NCBI RefSeq assembly: GCF_003067705.1 | Contig: NZ_QANL01000004.1 | Span: 372,001-436,000, forward strand | DNA length: 64,000 nucleotides | Reading direction: 5' to 3' | Source: Planctomonas deserti | GTDB taxonomy: Bacteria; Actinomycetota; Actinomycetes; Actinomycetales; Microbacteriaceae | Shown here: one piece after another, positions 1-9,115 of the stretch | Position numbering within the stretch: position 1 is the first letter of the stretch | How the letters are laid out: every line of letters starts with the position of its first letter | The notes under the pieces: generated by a model | Seen by the model: the letters and a program-made list of their open reading frames with translations, nothing else | Database searches by the model: none | Told to the model about the DNA's origin: nothing | Position numbers and translations under genes: made by a program

Positions 1-1345
1 TCACGAGCACGAGGTCGCCGGGCCGGAGGCGCTGGCGCAGCAGGTCGAAGGCCTCGTCCTGGTCCTCGACGAACACGGACTCGCCGTCCCAGGAGCCCTG
101 GGCGATGGCCTGCAGGTGCAGCCGGCGCGCGCCCTGGCCGACGACGACGATCTGCGAGATGTTGAGCCGCACGGCGAGCAGGCCGACGCGGTCGTGCTCC
201 TCCTCGGCGAACTCGCCGAGCTCGCTCATCTCGCCGAGCACGGCGACGGTGCGCTGCCCGGGCGCGGCGATCTGGGCGAGGGTCTTGAGCGCGGCCGCCA
301 TGGAGTCGGGGCTCGCGTTGTACGCGTCGTTGATGACGGTGACGCCGCCGTGGCCCAGGATCTCCATCCGCCAGCGCTCGGCGCGTTGCACGGACTCGAG
401 GGCCGTCACGATCGTGTCGAGGGGCACGCCGAGGGTCGTCGCGGCCGCCGTCGCGGCCAGGGCGTTCGTCACGTGGTGCTCGCCGAGCACGCGGAACGTC
501 ACCGGGCTCGACTCGCCGCTCGGCAGGTGCAGCGTGAACGTCGTGCCGGAGGCGGTCGCCTCGACGTCGGTCGCGCGCACGTCCGCGCTGTCGTCGCGGC
601 CGAAGAACAGGACGCGGGCTGCCGTCTTGTCGGCCATCGACGCGACGCGCGCGTCGTCCCGGTTCAGCACGGCCGTGTCCTCGGGCAGGAGGTCGGCGAC
701 CATCTCGGTCTTCGTCGCGAGCGTGGTCTCGATGCCGCCGAACTCGCCCGCGTGCGCGAGGCCGACCGTGAGCACGATGCCGACGTCCGGCTTCGCCATG
801 CCCACCAGCCGGCGGATCTCGCCGGGCGCGCTCGCCCCCATCTCGGCGATGAGGAATCGCGTGCTCTCGGTGAGCTTGAGCATGGTGAGCGGGGCGCCGA
901 CCTCGTTGTTGAACGAGGCGATGGGCGCGACGGTCTCGCCGACCGCGGAGAAGATCGCCCGGAGCAGGTTCTTGGTCGTGGTCTTGCCGTTGGATCCGGT
1001 GACGGCGAGGATCTTCAGCCGCCCCAGGGCGCGCACGCGCGCCACGACCTCGGTCGCCAGCGCGCCGAGGGCGAGCACGACGTCCGGGACGACGATCTGC
1101 GGCACGTCGAGGTCGAGCTCGCGCTCGACGAGGAGCAGCGCGGCGCCGTTCTCGACCGCCGCGGGGGCGAACAGGTGCCCGTCGGTCACCTCGCCCGGCT
1201 TGGCGACGAAGATGCCACCGGGGGCGATCTCCCGGGAGTCCGTCTCGACGGCGCCCGACACGGTGGTGCCCGGCTCGGCGACTCCGCGGGTGACGAGCGT
1301 GCCGCCGACCGTCGTTGCGATCTCGGTCAGTGTGAGGGACAGCAT
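1..1345 (-). CDS. murF: MurF, UDP-MurNAc-tripeptide:D-Ala-D-Ala ligase (partial, 3' end outside window)
   Basis: Cytoplasmic ATP-dependent ligase that adds D-Ala-D-Ala to the UDP-MurNAc-tripeptide. Translating the minus strand from ATG at 1345-1343 gives about 448 residues with no stop before base 1, so only a short C-terminal piece is missing. The Mur-ligase P-loop VTGSNGKTT lies at about residues 115-123, followed by the substrate-domain segment SFNNEVGAPLT. It starts 4 nt after the murE stop, so it is the last visible gene of a co-transcribed wall cluster. Family identity is clear from the P-loop, the length and the position behind murE. Confidence 0.95.
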   Translation of the reverse strand, partial: MLSLTLTEIATTVGGTLVTRGVAEPGTTVSGAVETDSREIAPGGIFVAKPGEVTDGHLFAPAAVENGAALLLVERELDLDVPQIVVPDVVLALGALATEVVARVRALGRLKILAVTGSNGKTTTKNLLRAIFSAVGETVAPIASFNNEVGAPLTMLKLTESTRFLIAEMGASAPGEIRRLVGMAKPDVGIVLTVGLAHAGEFGGIETTLATKTEMVADLLPEDTAVLNRDDARVASMADKTAARVLFFGRDDSADVRATDVEATASGTTFTLHLPSGESSPVTFRVLGEHHVTNALAATAAATTLGVPLDTIVTALESVQRAERWRMEILGHGGVTVINDAYNASPDSMAAALKTLAQIAAPGQRTVAVLGEMSELGEFAEEEHDRVGLLAVRLNISQIVVVGQGARRLHLQAIAQGSWDGESVFVEDQDEAFDLLRQRLRPGDLVLV

Positions 1346-1349
1346 GTTC

Positions 1350-2894
1350 CTACTCCCAGCCCGCTTCGCGCAGGGCCTCTCGTGCGTCGTTCCGGGCCGA
1401 ATACGGGATCTTCACTCCCGCGACCTCGTGGTAGTCCTCGTGCCCCGGTCCCGCGACGAGGATGGCGTCGCCCTCGCGCGCGAGGGACACCGCCTTGCGC
1501 ACGGCCGTGCGCGGGTCCGGGATCTCGTAGATCTCGCGGTCCGGCACCGCCGCGGTCGCGGCCTCGATGAGCGTGCGGCGGATCTCCGCCGGGTCCTCGT
1601 AGCGCGGGTGGTAGTCCGTCACGACCACGACGTCCGAGTTCACGGCGGCGATGCGCCCCATGTCCGCTCGCTTCGTCGTGTCGCGGTCGCCGTCCGCGCC
1701 GAAGACCATGAACACGCGGCCGGTCGTGATCTTGCGCACCGCGAGCAGGGTCTGCTCGAAGGCGTCCGGGGTGTGACCGTAGTCGACGTAGAACGCCGGC
1801 CCGGTGGCGCCGGACACCCGCTCGGCCCGGCCGGGGATGAACGCGTCGATGCCGCCGTCCCGCTCCAGCACGTGCTCGATCGCGCCGAGGTCGTAGCCGG
1901 ACTCGACGAGCATGACGATGGCGAGGGCGGAGTTGGCCGCCATGAACCAGCCGAGGACCGGCACGCGCGTCACCAGGCCGCGGCCGTCGGGGCCACGCAG
2001 CTCGAACTCGGTGTAGTCCGCCTCCTCGGCCAGGACGCGAACGGTCCAGTCGGCGTCGACGCCGGGAGTGGAGGAGATCGTGACGACGGGGATGCGGGAC
2101 TCCTCGACGACGCGGACGCCCCACTCGGAGTCGAGCGACACGACGCCCCGCCTGGCGCGGTCCGGGTCGAACAGCGCGGCCTTCGCCCGGAAGTACTCCT
2201 CCATGTCGGCGTAGTCGTCGAGGTGGTCGTGGCTCAGGTTGATGAAGCCCGCGACGTCGAAGACGAGCCCGTCGACGCGGTGGCGGCTGAGCGCCTGCGC
2301 GGAGACCTCGATCGACACCGCCCTCACCTCGGCCTCGCGCATCCGGGCGAGCATGCCGTGCATCTCGCTCGCCTCCGGGGTCGTGAGGCGGGAGGGGATG
2401 CTCACGTCGCCGATGCGACGCTCGGCCGTCGACGTCAGGCCGGTCACGACGCCGAGCTGGCGGAGGATGCCGTCGAGGAGGTAGACGACGGAGGTCTTGC
2501 CGTTCGTGCCGGTCACCGCGAACAGCACGGGCGGGTGCTCGGTCGTGCGGTACACCCAGGCCGCGACGTCACCGAGGGCGGCGCGCGGGTCGTCGGTGAT
2601 GAGCACGGGAAGCCCGGACTCCGCGGCGAGCTCGGCTCCCTCACAGTCGGTGAGCACGGCGACGGCCCCGGAGTCGCGCGCCGCGGTCGCGAAGCGCGCG
2701 CCGTGCGCGAAGCGCCCCTTGACGCCGACGTAGAGGTCCCCGGGCTGGACGTCTTCCGAGGAGATCGTGACGCCGCTCACCTCGATGTTGTCGAGTGAGC
2801 CGAGGGACTCGAGTTCGAAGTCGGACGCGAGTCCGGAAAGCGACCGCGCGATGGGGTGCTCGGGCCGGAGACTTCGGGGGGCCTGGGCGCTCAT
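1350..2894 (-). CDS. murE: MurE-type UDP-MurNAc-dipeptide ligase, non-DAP specificity motif
   Basis: Adds the third amino acid of the peptidoglycan stem peptide. With ATG at 2894 the protein has 514 residues; the P-loop VTGTNGKT is at about 128-135 and the late motif GPGHEDY near 478. In DAP-adding MurE the binding motif is DNPR; here the equivalent segment reads DYHPRYEDP at about 427-435, so the diamino acid is probably not meso-DAP. This agrees with type B peptidoglycans of Microbacteriaceae (ornithine, lysine, diaminobutyrate or homoserine), but which residue is used is inference. An in-frame TTG at 2918 overlaps the ftsI stop and is an alternative start; ATG 2894 was preferred because a GAGAGG purine run precedes it, though spacing is tight. 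Confidence 0.92.
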   Translation of the reverse strand: MSAQAPRSLRPEHPIARSLSGLASDFELESLGSLDNIEVSGVTISSEDVQPGDLYVGVKGRFAHGARFATAARDSGAVAVLTDCEGAELAAESGLPVLITDDPRAALGDVAAWVYRTTEHPPVLFAVTGTNGKTSVVYLLDGILRQLGVVTGLTSTAERRIGDVSIPSRLTTPEASEMHGMLARMREAEVRAVSIEVSAQALSRHRVDGLVFDVAGFINLSHDHLDDYADMEEYFRAKAALFDPDRARRGVVSLDSEWGVRVVEESRIPVVTISSTPGVDADWTVRVLAEEADYTEFELRGPDGRGLVTRVPVLGWFMAANSALAIVMLVESGYDLGAIEHVLERDGGIDAFIPGRAERVSGATGPAFYVDYGHTPDAFEQTLLAVRKITTGRVFMVFGADGDRDTTKRADMGRIAAVNSDVVVVTDYHPRYEDPAEIRRTLIEAATAAVPDREIYEIPDPRTAVRKAVSLAREGDAILVAGPGHEDYHEVAGVKIPYSARNDAREALREAGWE

Positions 2895-2914
2895 CGCCTC
2901 TCTCTCGGTAGAAA

Positions 2915-4696
2915 TCAATAGGTGGTAGGCAGGTTGGGAGACGGCACGCTCGACGGGGGCACTCGATAGGTCTTCAGGACCTGAGACATGATCTTCTGGA
3001 AGACCGGGGCCGCGGCGGCGGACGACTTCATCGTAGCCGGGTTGGCGAGGCTGATCGTCACGACGTACTGGGGGTCGTCGGCCGGCGCGACGCCCGCCAT
3101 GGACACGAGGTAGTTCGATCCGTACGCCCCGCTGCCGTCCGAGACCTGCGCCGTGCCGGACTTCGCGGCGACCCGATAGCCCGGGATCTTCAGGGTGTCG
3201 CCGAAGTGGCCGTCGGTCACCACGGTCTCCATCATGTGCACCGTCTCGTCGGCGGCGTGCTTGGAGATGACCTGACGCGGCTCACCCGAGGGCTGGCTCA
3301 CCCAGGTGCCGTCGGGGGCGCGGCAGCCCTCGACGAGGCGCACCGGCATCCGCACGCCGCCGTTCCCGAGGGTCTGGTAGATACTCGTGATCTGGGCCGC
3401 CGTCGTGGCGAGGCCCTGACCGAACGTCGTCGCGTACTTCGTCTGCACGTCCATGCTGGCCGGGTCGGGCAGGATGCCCGCCTCCTCGCCCGCGAAGTCC
3501 ACCTCGGTGGGCTGGCCGACGCCGAAGGCGCGGATGTAGTCGAACCGCTTCTCGTCGTCGAGGCGCTCGCCCAGGATCGAGATGCCCGTGTTCGACGACT
3601 CGGCGAGCACGCCGGCGAGGGTGAGCGGCAGGTCCTCGTGCCCGAAGCTGTCGCGGAGGTTCGCGCCGTTCTTGATGAAGCGGTAGGGCGCGAGCACGCG
3701 GGTGCCGCCGTCGGCGAGGCCCGCGTCGACCAGGGCCGCGGCGGTCACCGACTTGAACGTCGAGCCGGGCTCGTAGGGCGAGTTGAACACGCGCGACCCC
3801 CGGTACTCGGGGTCGGTGAGGTTCACGTTGTTCGGATCGACAGAGGGGTAGTCGGCCACGGCGAGCAGCTTGCCCGTCTTGGCCTCCATGACGGTGGCGA
3901 GGCCCCAGGGCGCCCCCACGGCCTGTGCCTGCTCGGCGACGGCCTGCTGCACGAACCACTGCAGGTCGCGGTCGATCGTCAGCACGAGCTCGTTGCCGTC
4001 GGTCGCCTTCTTCGTCGTGACCGTGCTGCCGGGGATGCGCACGCCGTCCGCGCCCCGCTCGAAGGTCTCGAAGCCGTTGCTCGCCTTCAGGCAGTCGTTC
4101 TCCGTGAACTCGAGGCCGGCCTGCGCCTCCCCGCTCGCGCCGACGAAGCCGACGAGGTTGCCCGCGACCTGGCCGTTCGGGTAGGTGCGGCTCTGCACCG
4201 CCTGGAAGTAGATGCCGGGGATGTGCAGGTCGACCAGCGCCTGGTAGGCGTCCGTGTCGACGCCGCGCGCGATGTAGGCGAAGTTGGACTCGGGGTCCTC
4301 CTTGAGGGCCTTCGCGATGATCGAGCGGACCTGGGCCGCGGTCTGACCGGTCTGCTTGGCGATCTCCGCCGCGGCCTTCGGCCAGGTGACCTCGGTCTCG
4401 ACCAGCGAGCCGTCCTCCTTCTCGGAGGTGCGGGTGAAGTCGCCGATGTCCTTTGGGGACGCGGTCACGTCGTAGCGGAGGACGCTGTTGGCCAGCGGGA
4501 CGCCGTCGGAGTCCACGATGTTCCCCCGCACCCCGAACGTGGTGTTGGGGATGGACCGCTTGTCGACGGCCTCCGCGTTGATCTCCGCGGCCTGTACGAC
4601 CTGGATGTCGATGAGCTTGGCCACGAACACCCCGAGCACGGCGACGATCACGAGCAGCGCGAACGCGATCCGCCGGCGGGAGGATTTCGCTGTCAC
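2915..4696 (-). CDS. ftsI: Division-specific class B penicillin-binding protein (FtsI/PBP3)
   Basis: Septal transpeptidase that cross-links peptidoglycan at the division site. 593 residues from a GTG start with GGAGGAAGA just upstream. One membrane segment lies at about residues 10-29, then a dimerisation domain, then the penicillin-binding domain with all three catalytic motifs: STFK at 312-315 (nucleophile Ser312), SSN at 367-369 and KSGT at 512-515. It lies between the FtsL-like gene and murE, as in the standard dcw cluster. Unlike many proteobacterial FtsI it has no C-terminal extension beyond the transpeptidase domain except a short Pro/Ser tail. Confidence 0.96.
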   Translation of the reverse strand: MTAKSSRRRIAFALLVIVAVLGVFVAKLIDIQVVQAAEINAEAVDKRSIPNTTFGVRGNIVDSDGVPLANSVLRYDVTASPKDIGDFTRTSEKEDGSLVETEVTWPKAAAEIAKQTGQTAAQVRSIIAKALKEDPESNFAYIARGVDTDAYQALVDLHIPGIYFQAVQSRTYPNGQVAGNLVGFVGASGEAQAGLEFTENDCLKASNGFETFERGADGVRIPGSTVTTKKATDGNELVLTIDRDLQWFVQQAVAEQAQAVGAPWGLATVMEAKTGKLLAVADYPSVDPNNVNLTDPEYRGSRVFNSPYEPGSTFKSVTAAALVDAGLADGGTRVLAPYRFIKNGANLRDSFGHEDLPLTLAGVLAESSNTGISILGERLDDEKRFDYIRAFGVGQPTEVDFAGEEAGILPDPASMDVQTKYATTFGQGLATTAAQITSIYQTLGNGGVRMPVRLVEGCRAPDGTWVSQPSGEPRQVISKHAADETVHMMETVVTDGHFGDTLKIPGYRVAAKSGTAQVSDGSGAYGSNYLVSMAGVAPADDPQYVVTISLANPATMKSSAAAAPVFQKIMSQVLKTYRVPPSSVPSPNLPTTY

Positions 4697-4790
4697 TCTT
4701 CCTCCACCGTTCTCCTACTGATTCCGCGTGCCTGTTCCGTGCCGCGCGTGTCGCACGGCGAGCCGATCGCGCGTGGCGATCGATCCGGCC

Positions 4791-5435
4791 TCAGCGCGTG
4801 ATGGGCGCCGGAATGCTCGACCCCGACGCTAGCGCGGTGGTCGACGGATTCGTGGAGGGCACGCTCAGCACACCGGAATCGGCGTTCCCGGACTGCACGG
4901 CGGCGATCTCGTCCGCATCGGCACCCGCTGCCGCCGCTGCGGCGACGTTGGCCTTGGCGATCTGGTCCGCCGCGGGCTTCACGTCGTCGAGGAGCACGTT
5001 GCCCACGAGGGGCGCGGCGGACTCGTCGGCGGAGGCGGCCACGGGGGCGCCGAGGACGGCGGCGTCGGACAGGCGCAGGTAGACGGGGGTCGCGTTGCTC
5101 ACCATGCCCATCGCGCCGGCGTTCGCGGCGAGGTTCTGCGGCGAGGACAGCCGCTCGAGGTCCTCGGAGAGCACCTGCTGCGTGCGGCCGAGGTCGCGCT
5201 GCTTCTGCTGCAGCGACTGGATCGCGTACGCGCCGTCCGACAGGCCGATGCTGAGCAGCAGCTGCGACAGGAGCACCGCGAAGAGCCCGCCGATCACGAG
5301 CGTGGCGTACACGGTCCTCGGGCGGGCACGGCGCTGGTCGCGCGTCGAGACGATCTCGATGTGCGGCCGGGCCACGCCCGGGCGGGAGGCGGTCGAGCGT
5401 GTGCGCGGGGCGGCGTATGCGACGTTCGTGCTCAT
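4791..5435 (-). CDS. ftsL: FtsL-like bitopic division protein
   Basis: 214 residues: a basic, Arg-rich cytoplasmic N-terminus (1-40), one hydrophobic segment at about 42-63, and a predicted coiled coil at about 68-98 rich in Gln, Leu and Glu, then a long Ala/Ser-rich low-complexity extracytoplasmic tail. This is the architecture of FtsL/DivIC proteins that bridge FtsB/FtsQ and FtsI. Sequence similarity in the family is low, so the call rests on topology and on position between rsmH and ftsI. ATG at 5435 overlaps the rsmH stop as ATGA, which fixes the start. The tail is longer than in typical FtsL (about 100-120 residues). Confidence 0.8.
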   Translation of the reverse strand: MSTNVAYAAPRTRSTASRPGVARPHIEIVSTRDQRRARPRTVYATLVIGGLFAVLLSQLLLSIGLSDGAYAIQSLQQKQRDLGRTQQVLSEDLERLSSPQNLAANAGAMGMVSNATPVYLRLSDAAVLGAPVAASADESAAPLVGNVLLDDVKPAADQIAKANVAAAAAAGADADEIAAVQSGNADSGVLSVPSTNPSTTALASGSSIPAPITR

Positions 5436-6430
5436 GCGGCGCGTCTCCTCAGTCGTTCTGCAGCGCGGAGCCGGACGGGCGTCGCGCGGGGGTTGATGGA
5501 TTTCTCGTCGTCGCTCGCGAGTTCCGCGCCGCGGACGAGGAGGCGGATCTCGGGGGCGTGCTCCGGCAGCTCGATCGGCAGGCCGACGGGCGCGGAGGAG
5601 CGGGCGCGGGCGGCGAACTCGCGCTTGACGATGCGGTCCTCGAGGGACTGGTAGGCGAGCACGACGATGCGCCCGCCGACGGCGAGGCTGTCGAGGGCTG
5701 CCGGGATCGCCGCCTCCAGCACGCTGAGCTCGCCGTTGACCTCGATGCGCAGGGCCTGGAACACCCGCTTCGCGGGGTGGCCGGCGCGCTGCACCGCGGC
5801 GGGGGTCGCCGCCTGCAGGATCTCGACGAGCTGCGCGGAGGTCGTGATGGGCGCCGACTGGCGCGCCTCGACGATGCGCCTGGCGTAGCGGGCGGCCAGC
5901 TTCTCCTCGCCGTACTGCTCGAAGATGCGGCGGAGGTTGCCCTCCGCGTACGTTGCGATCACGACCTCGGCCGTGAGCTCGCTCGTCGAGTCCATGCGCA
6001 TGTCGAGCGGCGCGTCCTTCGAGTACGAGAAGCCGCGCTCGACGCGGTCGAGCTGGAGCGAGGACACACCGAGGTCGAACAGGATCCCCGACGCCTCGGC
6101 GAGGCCGAGCGAGTCGAGGGCGTCCGGTAGCTCGTCGTACACGGCCTTCACGAGGTGGACCCGGTCGCCGAAGCGCTCGAGCCGCTCCCCCGCGATGGCC
6201 AGAGCCTCGGGGTCGCGGTCGAGGCCGACGAGCACGAGGTCGGGCAGCCGGGTGAGGAACGCCTCGGCGTGGCCGGCCATGCCGAGGGTGGCGTCGACGA
6301 GCACGGCGCCCGGCTTCTGCAGCGCGGGCGTCAGGAGCTCGAGGCAGCGCTCGAGGAGGACCGGGGTGTGGATGCGATCGAATTCCATAGGAGGAGGGAC
6401 CCGAGGTCCTAGGGTCTGATCCCCATCCAT
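5432..6430 (-). CDS. rsmH: 16S rRNA (cytosine1402-N4)-methyltransferase RsmH (MraW)
   Basis: SAM-dependent methyltransferase acting on C1402 of 16S rRNA. 332 residues; the family hallmark [13 protein letters not shown] comes right after the start region, the SAM-binding segment [13 protein letters not shown] follows, and the late motif [11 protein letters not shown] is present. ATG 6430 is preceded by AGGTCGGA; a second in-frame ATG at 6388 would begin at MEFDRIHTP, closer to most homologues, but has a pyrimidine run where a ribosome site should be. Second gene of the dcw operon; its stop overlaps the ftsL start. Confidence 0.95.
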   Translation of the reverse strand: MDGDQTLGPRVPPPMEFDRIHTPVLLERCLELLTPALQKPGAVLVDATLGMAGHAEAFLTRLPDLVLVGLDRDPEALAIAGERLERFGDRVHLVKAVYDELPDALDSLGLAEASGILFDLGVSSLQLDRVERGFSYSKDAPLDMRMDSTSELTAEVVIATYAEGNLRRIFEQYGEEKLAARYARRIVEARQSAPITTSAQLVEILQAATPAAVQRAGHPAKRVFQALRIEVNGELSVLEAAIPAALDSLAVGGRIVVLAYQSLEDRIVKREFAARARSSAPVGLPIELPEHAPEIRLLVRGAELASDDEKSINPRATPVRLRAAERLRRRAA

Positions 6431-6489
6431 TCCGACCTGGCACCGGGGAAGTGTGTCAGGGCGAACGGCTGGGAGTCAGGCCCGAGGAA

Positions 6490-6921
6490 CTAGAACAGTC
6501 CGGGGATCACCTCCTCCGCGGTGTCGGCGAATGCGCTCTCGTTCGCGGCCAGGTACTCGTCCCACGCCTCGGCGTCCCAGATCTCCGCGCGACTGCCCGC
6601 GCCGATGACGGCGAGGTCACGGCCGAGGCCGGCGTACGTGCGGAGAGCGGCGGGGATGGTGACGCGGTGCTGCTTGTCCGGCGTCTCCGCGTGGGCGCCG
6701 GAGAGGAACACGCGCATGTAGTCACGGGCCTGCTTGCTCGTGACCGGTGCCTGACGCATGCGCTCGTGCAGCTCCTCGAACTCCCGCGTGCTGAATACGT
6801 AGATGCACCGATCCTGACCACGGGTCAGGACCACACCGCCCTCCAGCTCGTCGCGGAACTTCGCCGGAAGGATGATGCGCCCTTTCTCGTCGAGCTTGGG
6901 GGCGTACGTGCCAAGAAACAT
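6490..6921 (-). CDS. mraZ: MraZ, dcw-cluster transcriptional repressor
   Basis: 143 residues made of two SpoVT/AbrB-type DNA-binding repeats; the first begins at the N-terminus with [18 protein letters not shown], the second near residue 75 with [15 protein letters not shown]. MraZ forms rings that bind short direct repeats in its own promoter and represses the division cluster. GGGGGAG precedes the ATG. The sequence upstream carries three GTGG boxes at exact 10-bp period (annotated separately), so autoregulation is well supported. First gene of the mraZ-rsmH-ftsL-ftsI-murE-murF unit. Confidence 0.96.
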   Translation of the reverse strand: MFLGTYAPKLDEKGRIILPAKFRDELEGGVVLTRGQDRCIYVFSTREFEELHERMRQAPVTSKQARDYMRVFLSGAHAETPDKQHRVTIPAALRTYAGLGRDLAVIGAGSRAEIWDAEAWDEYLAANESAFADTAEEVIPGLF

Positions 6922-6960
6922 GGCTCCCCCTCACTCTCCGGTCCTGGGTGGGTGGTTCCT

Positions 6961-6984
6961 CCACTTTACTCCACTATGCACCAC
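6961..6984 (-). promoter_or_regulatory. MraZ box: three GTGG direct repeats, 10-bp period
   Basis: On the minus strand the tetramer GTGG occurs at 6984-6981, 6974-6971 and 6964-6961, exactly 10 bp apart, within GGTGGTGCAT / AGTGGAGTAA / AGTGGAGGAA. Short GTGG/TGGG repeats at 10-bp period are the known MraZ operator layout in other bacteria. The box lies about 40-60 bp before the mraZ ATG. A TTGGTC hexamer about 14 bp before TAGTGG is a possible promoter overlapped by the operator; that part is inference. Confidence 0.75.
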
Positions 6985-7440
6985 CGACCAAGGCGATCCG
7001 GCCGTTTCGCACCCTTTCGGGGGTGTGGATTTCCCGTGAACAGCGCCGGATTTCCGCGGGTGTCCCCGAAGTGGAGGACCGTGGAGGACCGCGCGGAGAC
7101 GACCCCCGGGGCCGGCCCTCTCCGGATGCACCCCGCGCCGGTGCCGCTGTAGCCGGCACCGCCGGGCCCGCGGTCGCCGCCAGACCTGTCGTCGTGCGCT
7201 CGCGCACCTTCCTGCCCCCGCTGCCGCGTCATCCCGCCGACGCCGATTCCCCTCCCCCTACCGCACAGAGTCGGGTATCGCGGGGGCAGCGAGGGGCGGG
7301 ACACGCGGCGCGCAGGGAAAGGGCCCCCGGATGGGCCATCGTGAAGCAGCTCACAGCAGGATCGGCACCGGAGAGATCAGCACCGGAGGGATCGGCACCG
7401 GAGGGATCGGCTCGGCGCCTGACCGCGCTGTCGGCGCACG
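6985..7440. other. Non-genic stretch upstream of mraZ, with small repeats
   Basis: No convincing gene. It holds a perfect 10-bp tandem repeat (GTGGAGGACC twice, 7071-7090, plus strand) and three copies of a 15-bp unit ATCGGCACCGGAGGG at 7361-7405 (one or two mismatches). The open frames across it on both strands are Arg/Pro-rich and look like GC-skew artefacts. It probably holds the promoter region of the division cluster. Confidence 0.5.
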
Positions 7441-7474
7441 AAAAAAGGGCCGACCCTGAGGGGTCAGCCCTTTT
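7441..7474 (-). terminator. Rho-independent terminator of the DUF3040 gene
   Basis: A 14-bp stem (7443-7456 with 7461-7474, one G-U pair) closed by a 4-nt loop. On the minus strand it ends in a run of six T, so it is a complete intrinsic terminator about 30 bp after the stop of the gene at 7502. It can also work in the other direction because the left arm begins with A residues. Confidence 0.85.
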
Positions 7475-7501
7475 CGCGGTGCTGTGGTGGGAAGTGGAGG
7501 A

Positions 7502-7897
7502 CTAGTCCTGTCCGCCCTGCCGCTTCTCCCAGCGGTCGTTGAGACGACCCATGAAGTCGGCGCCGCCGACGGGTCGCGCCTTCGACCGGGAACTCGAGCC
7601 GCTGGGGACGCTCGTCGTCGTCGACGCGCCCTTCCGGCCGAATCCCGGGGTCACGGCCAGGAGCACCCCGGCCAGCATGATCACGAAACCGAGTACCCCG
7701 ACAATGGGTACCTTCACGATCACTCCGGTCGCGAGGGCGGCAATACCGATCACGAACACCAGCACGCCGACGACGAGCGATGTGTAATTCGGTTTGCCGC
7801 GTCGCGCGCTCACGGTTGCGACGAAGTCTGCATCATTGTGATAGAGACTGCGTTCCATCTCTTCGAGAAGGCGCTGTTCTTGCTCGGAAAGCGGCAT
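7502..7897 (-). CDS. DUF3040 family membrane protein
   Basis: 131 residues. The N-terminus MPLSEQEQRLLEEMERSL is typical of the actinobacterial DUF3040 family; two hydrophobic segments follow at about 42-62 and 66-86, then a Ser/Lys/Arg-rich cytoplasmic tail. Function is unknown. ATG at 7897 has GGGGAAG at good spacing; longer in-frame extensions upstream overlap the divergent gene and are rejected. It sits between the dcw cluster and the prenyl synthase, the usual actinobacterial position for this family, and is followed by a strong terminator. Confidence 0.85.
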   Translation of the reverse strand: MPLSEQEQRLLEEMERSLYHNDADFVATVSARRGKPNYTSLVVGVLVFVIGIAALATGVIVKVPIVGVLGFVIMLAGVLLAVTPGFGRKGASTTTSVPSGSSSRSKARPVGGADFMGRLNDRWEKRQGGQD

Positions 7898-7969
7898 CTT
7901 CTTCCCCTCAGGCTCGGGATCCGACGCTATGTTCGGTGGACTACCGATTCTAGTTCTTCCGCCTGTGGC

Positions 7970-7975
7970 TAGGCT
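7970..7975 (+). promoter_or_regulatory. -10 box TAGGCT of a probable leaderless transcript
   Basis: TAGGCT fits the actinobacterial -10 consensus TAnnnT and ends exactly 6 bp before the GTG start of the prenyl synthase, placing transcription start at or next to the start codon. No better Shine-Dalgarno is seen. Inference from spacing. Confidence 0.5.
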
Positions 7976-7981
7976 AGGCGG

Positions 7982-9082
7982 GTGGATGAAAGCGGACGAC
8001 TGATCGAGCTCGTCCAGACCCGACTCGGTGCTTTCCTCACAGAGCGCGACGCGACACTGCGCAGGATCAGCCCCGATCTCGCCCCTTTCCTTGAGTTCTC
8101 TGCCGACTTCCTGAGAGGCGGCAAACGCTTCCGGGCGCAGTTCTGCTACTGGGGCTGGCGGGCGGCGCGCGGCGCTTCCGACACCGGTGGGCAGGCGGAT
8201 CTCGACGCCGTGGTCGGCGTCGCCAGCGGGCTCGAACTGTTCCACGCGGCGGCCCTCGTGCACGACGACATCATCGACCACTCCGACACGCGCCGGGGCG
8301 GACCGGCCGCTCACCGCCGCTTCGAGCACCTGCACCGCTCCGGCCGCTGGCGGGGAGACCCCGGCTCCTTCGGCGAGGCGTCCGCGGTGCTGTTCGGGGA
8401 TCTCCTTCTCGGCTGGAGCGACGAGCTGATCCTCGACTCGCTGCTCTCCCTGCCCGCGCTGGGCGCGGCCCGCGCGGCGAAGCGCGAGTTCGACCACATG
8501 CGGACGGAGGTGACGGCGGGCCAATACCTCGACGTGCTCGAGGAGCTGGCGTGGCCGACGGTGCCCGAGACCGATGCCCTCGAGCGCGCTCACCGGGTCA
8601 TCACCTACAAGTCCGCGAAGTACAGCATCGAGGCCCCACTCGCGATCGGCGCCTCGATGGCCGGCGCCTCCGCGGCGCAGGTGCAGGCGCTGCGCGACTT
8701 CGGCCTGCCTCTCGGCATCGCCTACCAGTTGCGGGACGACCTCCTCGGAGTCTTCGGCGACGCCGCGGTGACGGGGAAGCCGAGCGGCGACGACCTCCGG
8801 GAGGGCAAGCGCACGGTGCTCGTCGCCCTCACCCGGACGAACGTCGACGCGCACGAAAGAGACCGCATCGACGCCATGCTCGGCGACCCCGGGCTCACCG
8901 ACGACCAGATCCGGTGCCTCCAGGACACGGTTCGCGGCAGCGGTGCGGTCGACGCCACCGAGCAGCTCATCGAGGAGAACGTCGCCGCCGCGCTCTCCGC
9001 GCTGACGACGGCCCCGCTCGAGGCGGCGGCCGCCCAGCGACTTGCCGAGCTCGCGGACACCGTCACCCGTCGCTCGGCCTGA
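7982..9082 (+). CDS. idsA: Polyprenyl diphosphate synthase (IdsA/GGPP synthase type)
   Basis: Condenses isopentenyl diphosphate with allylic diphosphates to make C15-C20 or longer isoprenoid precursors. 366 residues; both Asp-rich motifs are intact: DDIID within LVHDDIIDHSDTRRGG (first, FARM) and DDLLG within YQLRDDLLGVFGD (second, SARM), with the KSAKYSIEAP segment between them. GTG start at 7982. Product chain length cannot be read safely. Position next to the Rv2175c-like gene and a PASTA kinase matches the neighbourhood of idsA2 in M. tuberculosis. Confidence 0.93.
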   Translation: MDESGRLIELVQTRLGAFLTERDATLRRISPDLAPFLEFSADFLRGGKRFRAQFCYWGWRAARGASDTGGQADLDAVVGVASGLELFHAAALVHDDIIDHSDTRRGGPAAHRRFEHLHRSGRWRGDPGSFGEASAVLFGDLLLGWSDELILDSLLSLPALGAARAAKREFDHMRTEVTAGQYLDVLEELAWPTVPETDALERAHRVITYKSAKYSIEAPLAIGASMAGASAAQVQALRDFGLPLGIAYQLRDDLLGVFGDAAVTGKPSGDDLREGKRTVLVALTRTNVDAHERDRIDAMLGDPGLTDDQIRCLQDTVRGSGAVDATEQLIEENVAAALSALTTAPLEAAAAQRLAELADTVTRRSA

Positions 9083-9115
9083 CCCGCCGTCCGCGATGGC
9101 GCGGGTGGGAACGGA

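Noticed and set aside
105-2798. Plus-strand open frame of 897 codons over murF and murE
   Set aside because: Antisense to two clear genes; Arg/Ala/Val-rich, no domain; a by-product of high GC.
5436-6443. N-terminal extension of the FtsL-like frame over rsmH
   Set aside because: Shadow frame of rsmH; the ATGA overlap at 5435 gives the natural start.
7898-8854. N-terminal extension of the DUF3040 frame to 450 codons
   Set aside because: Would overlap the divergent prenyl synthase completely; ATG 7897 has a good ribosome site and matches the family start.
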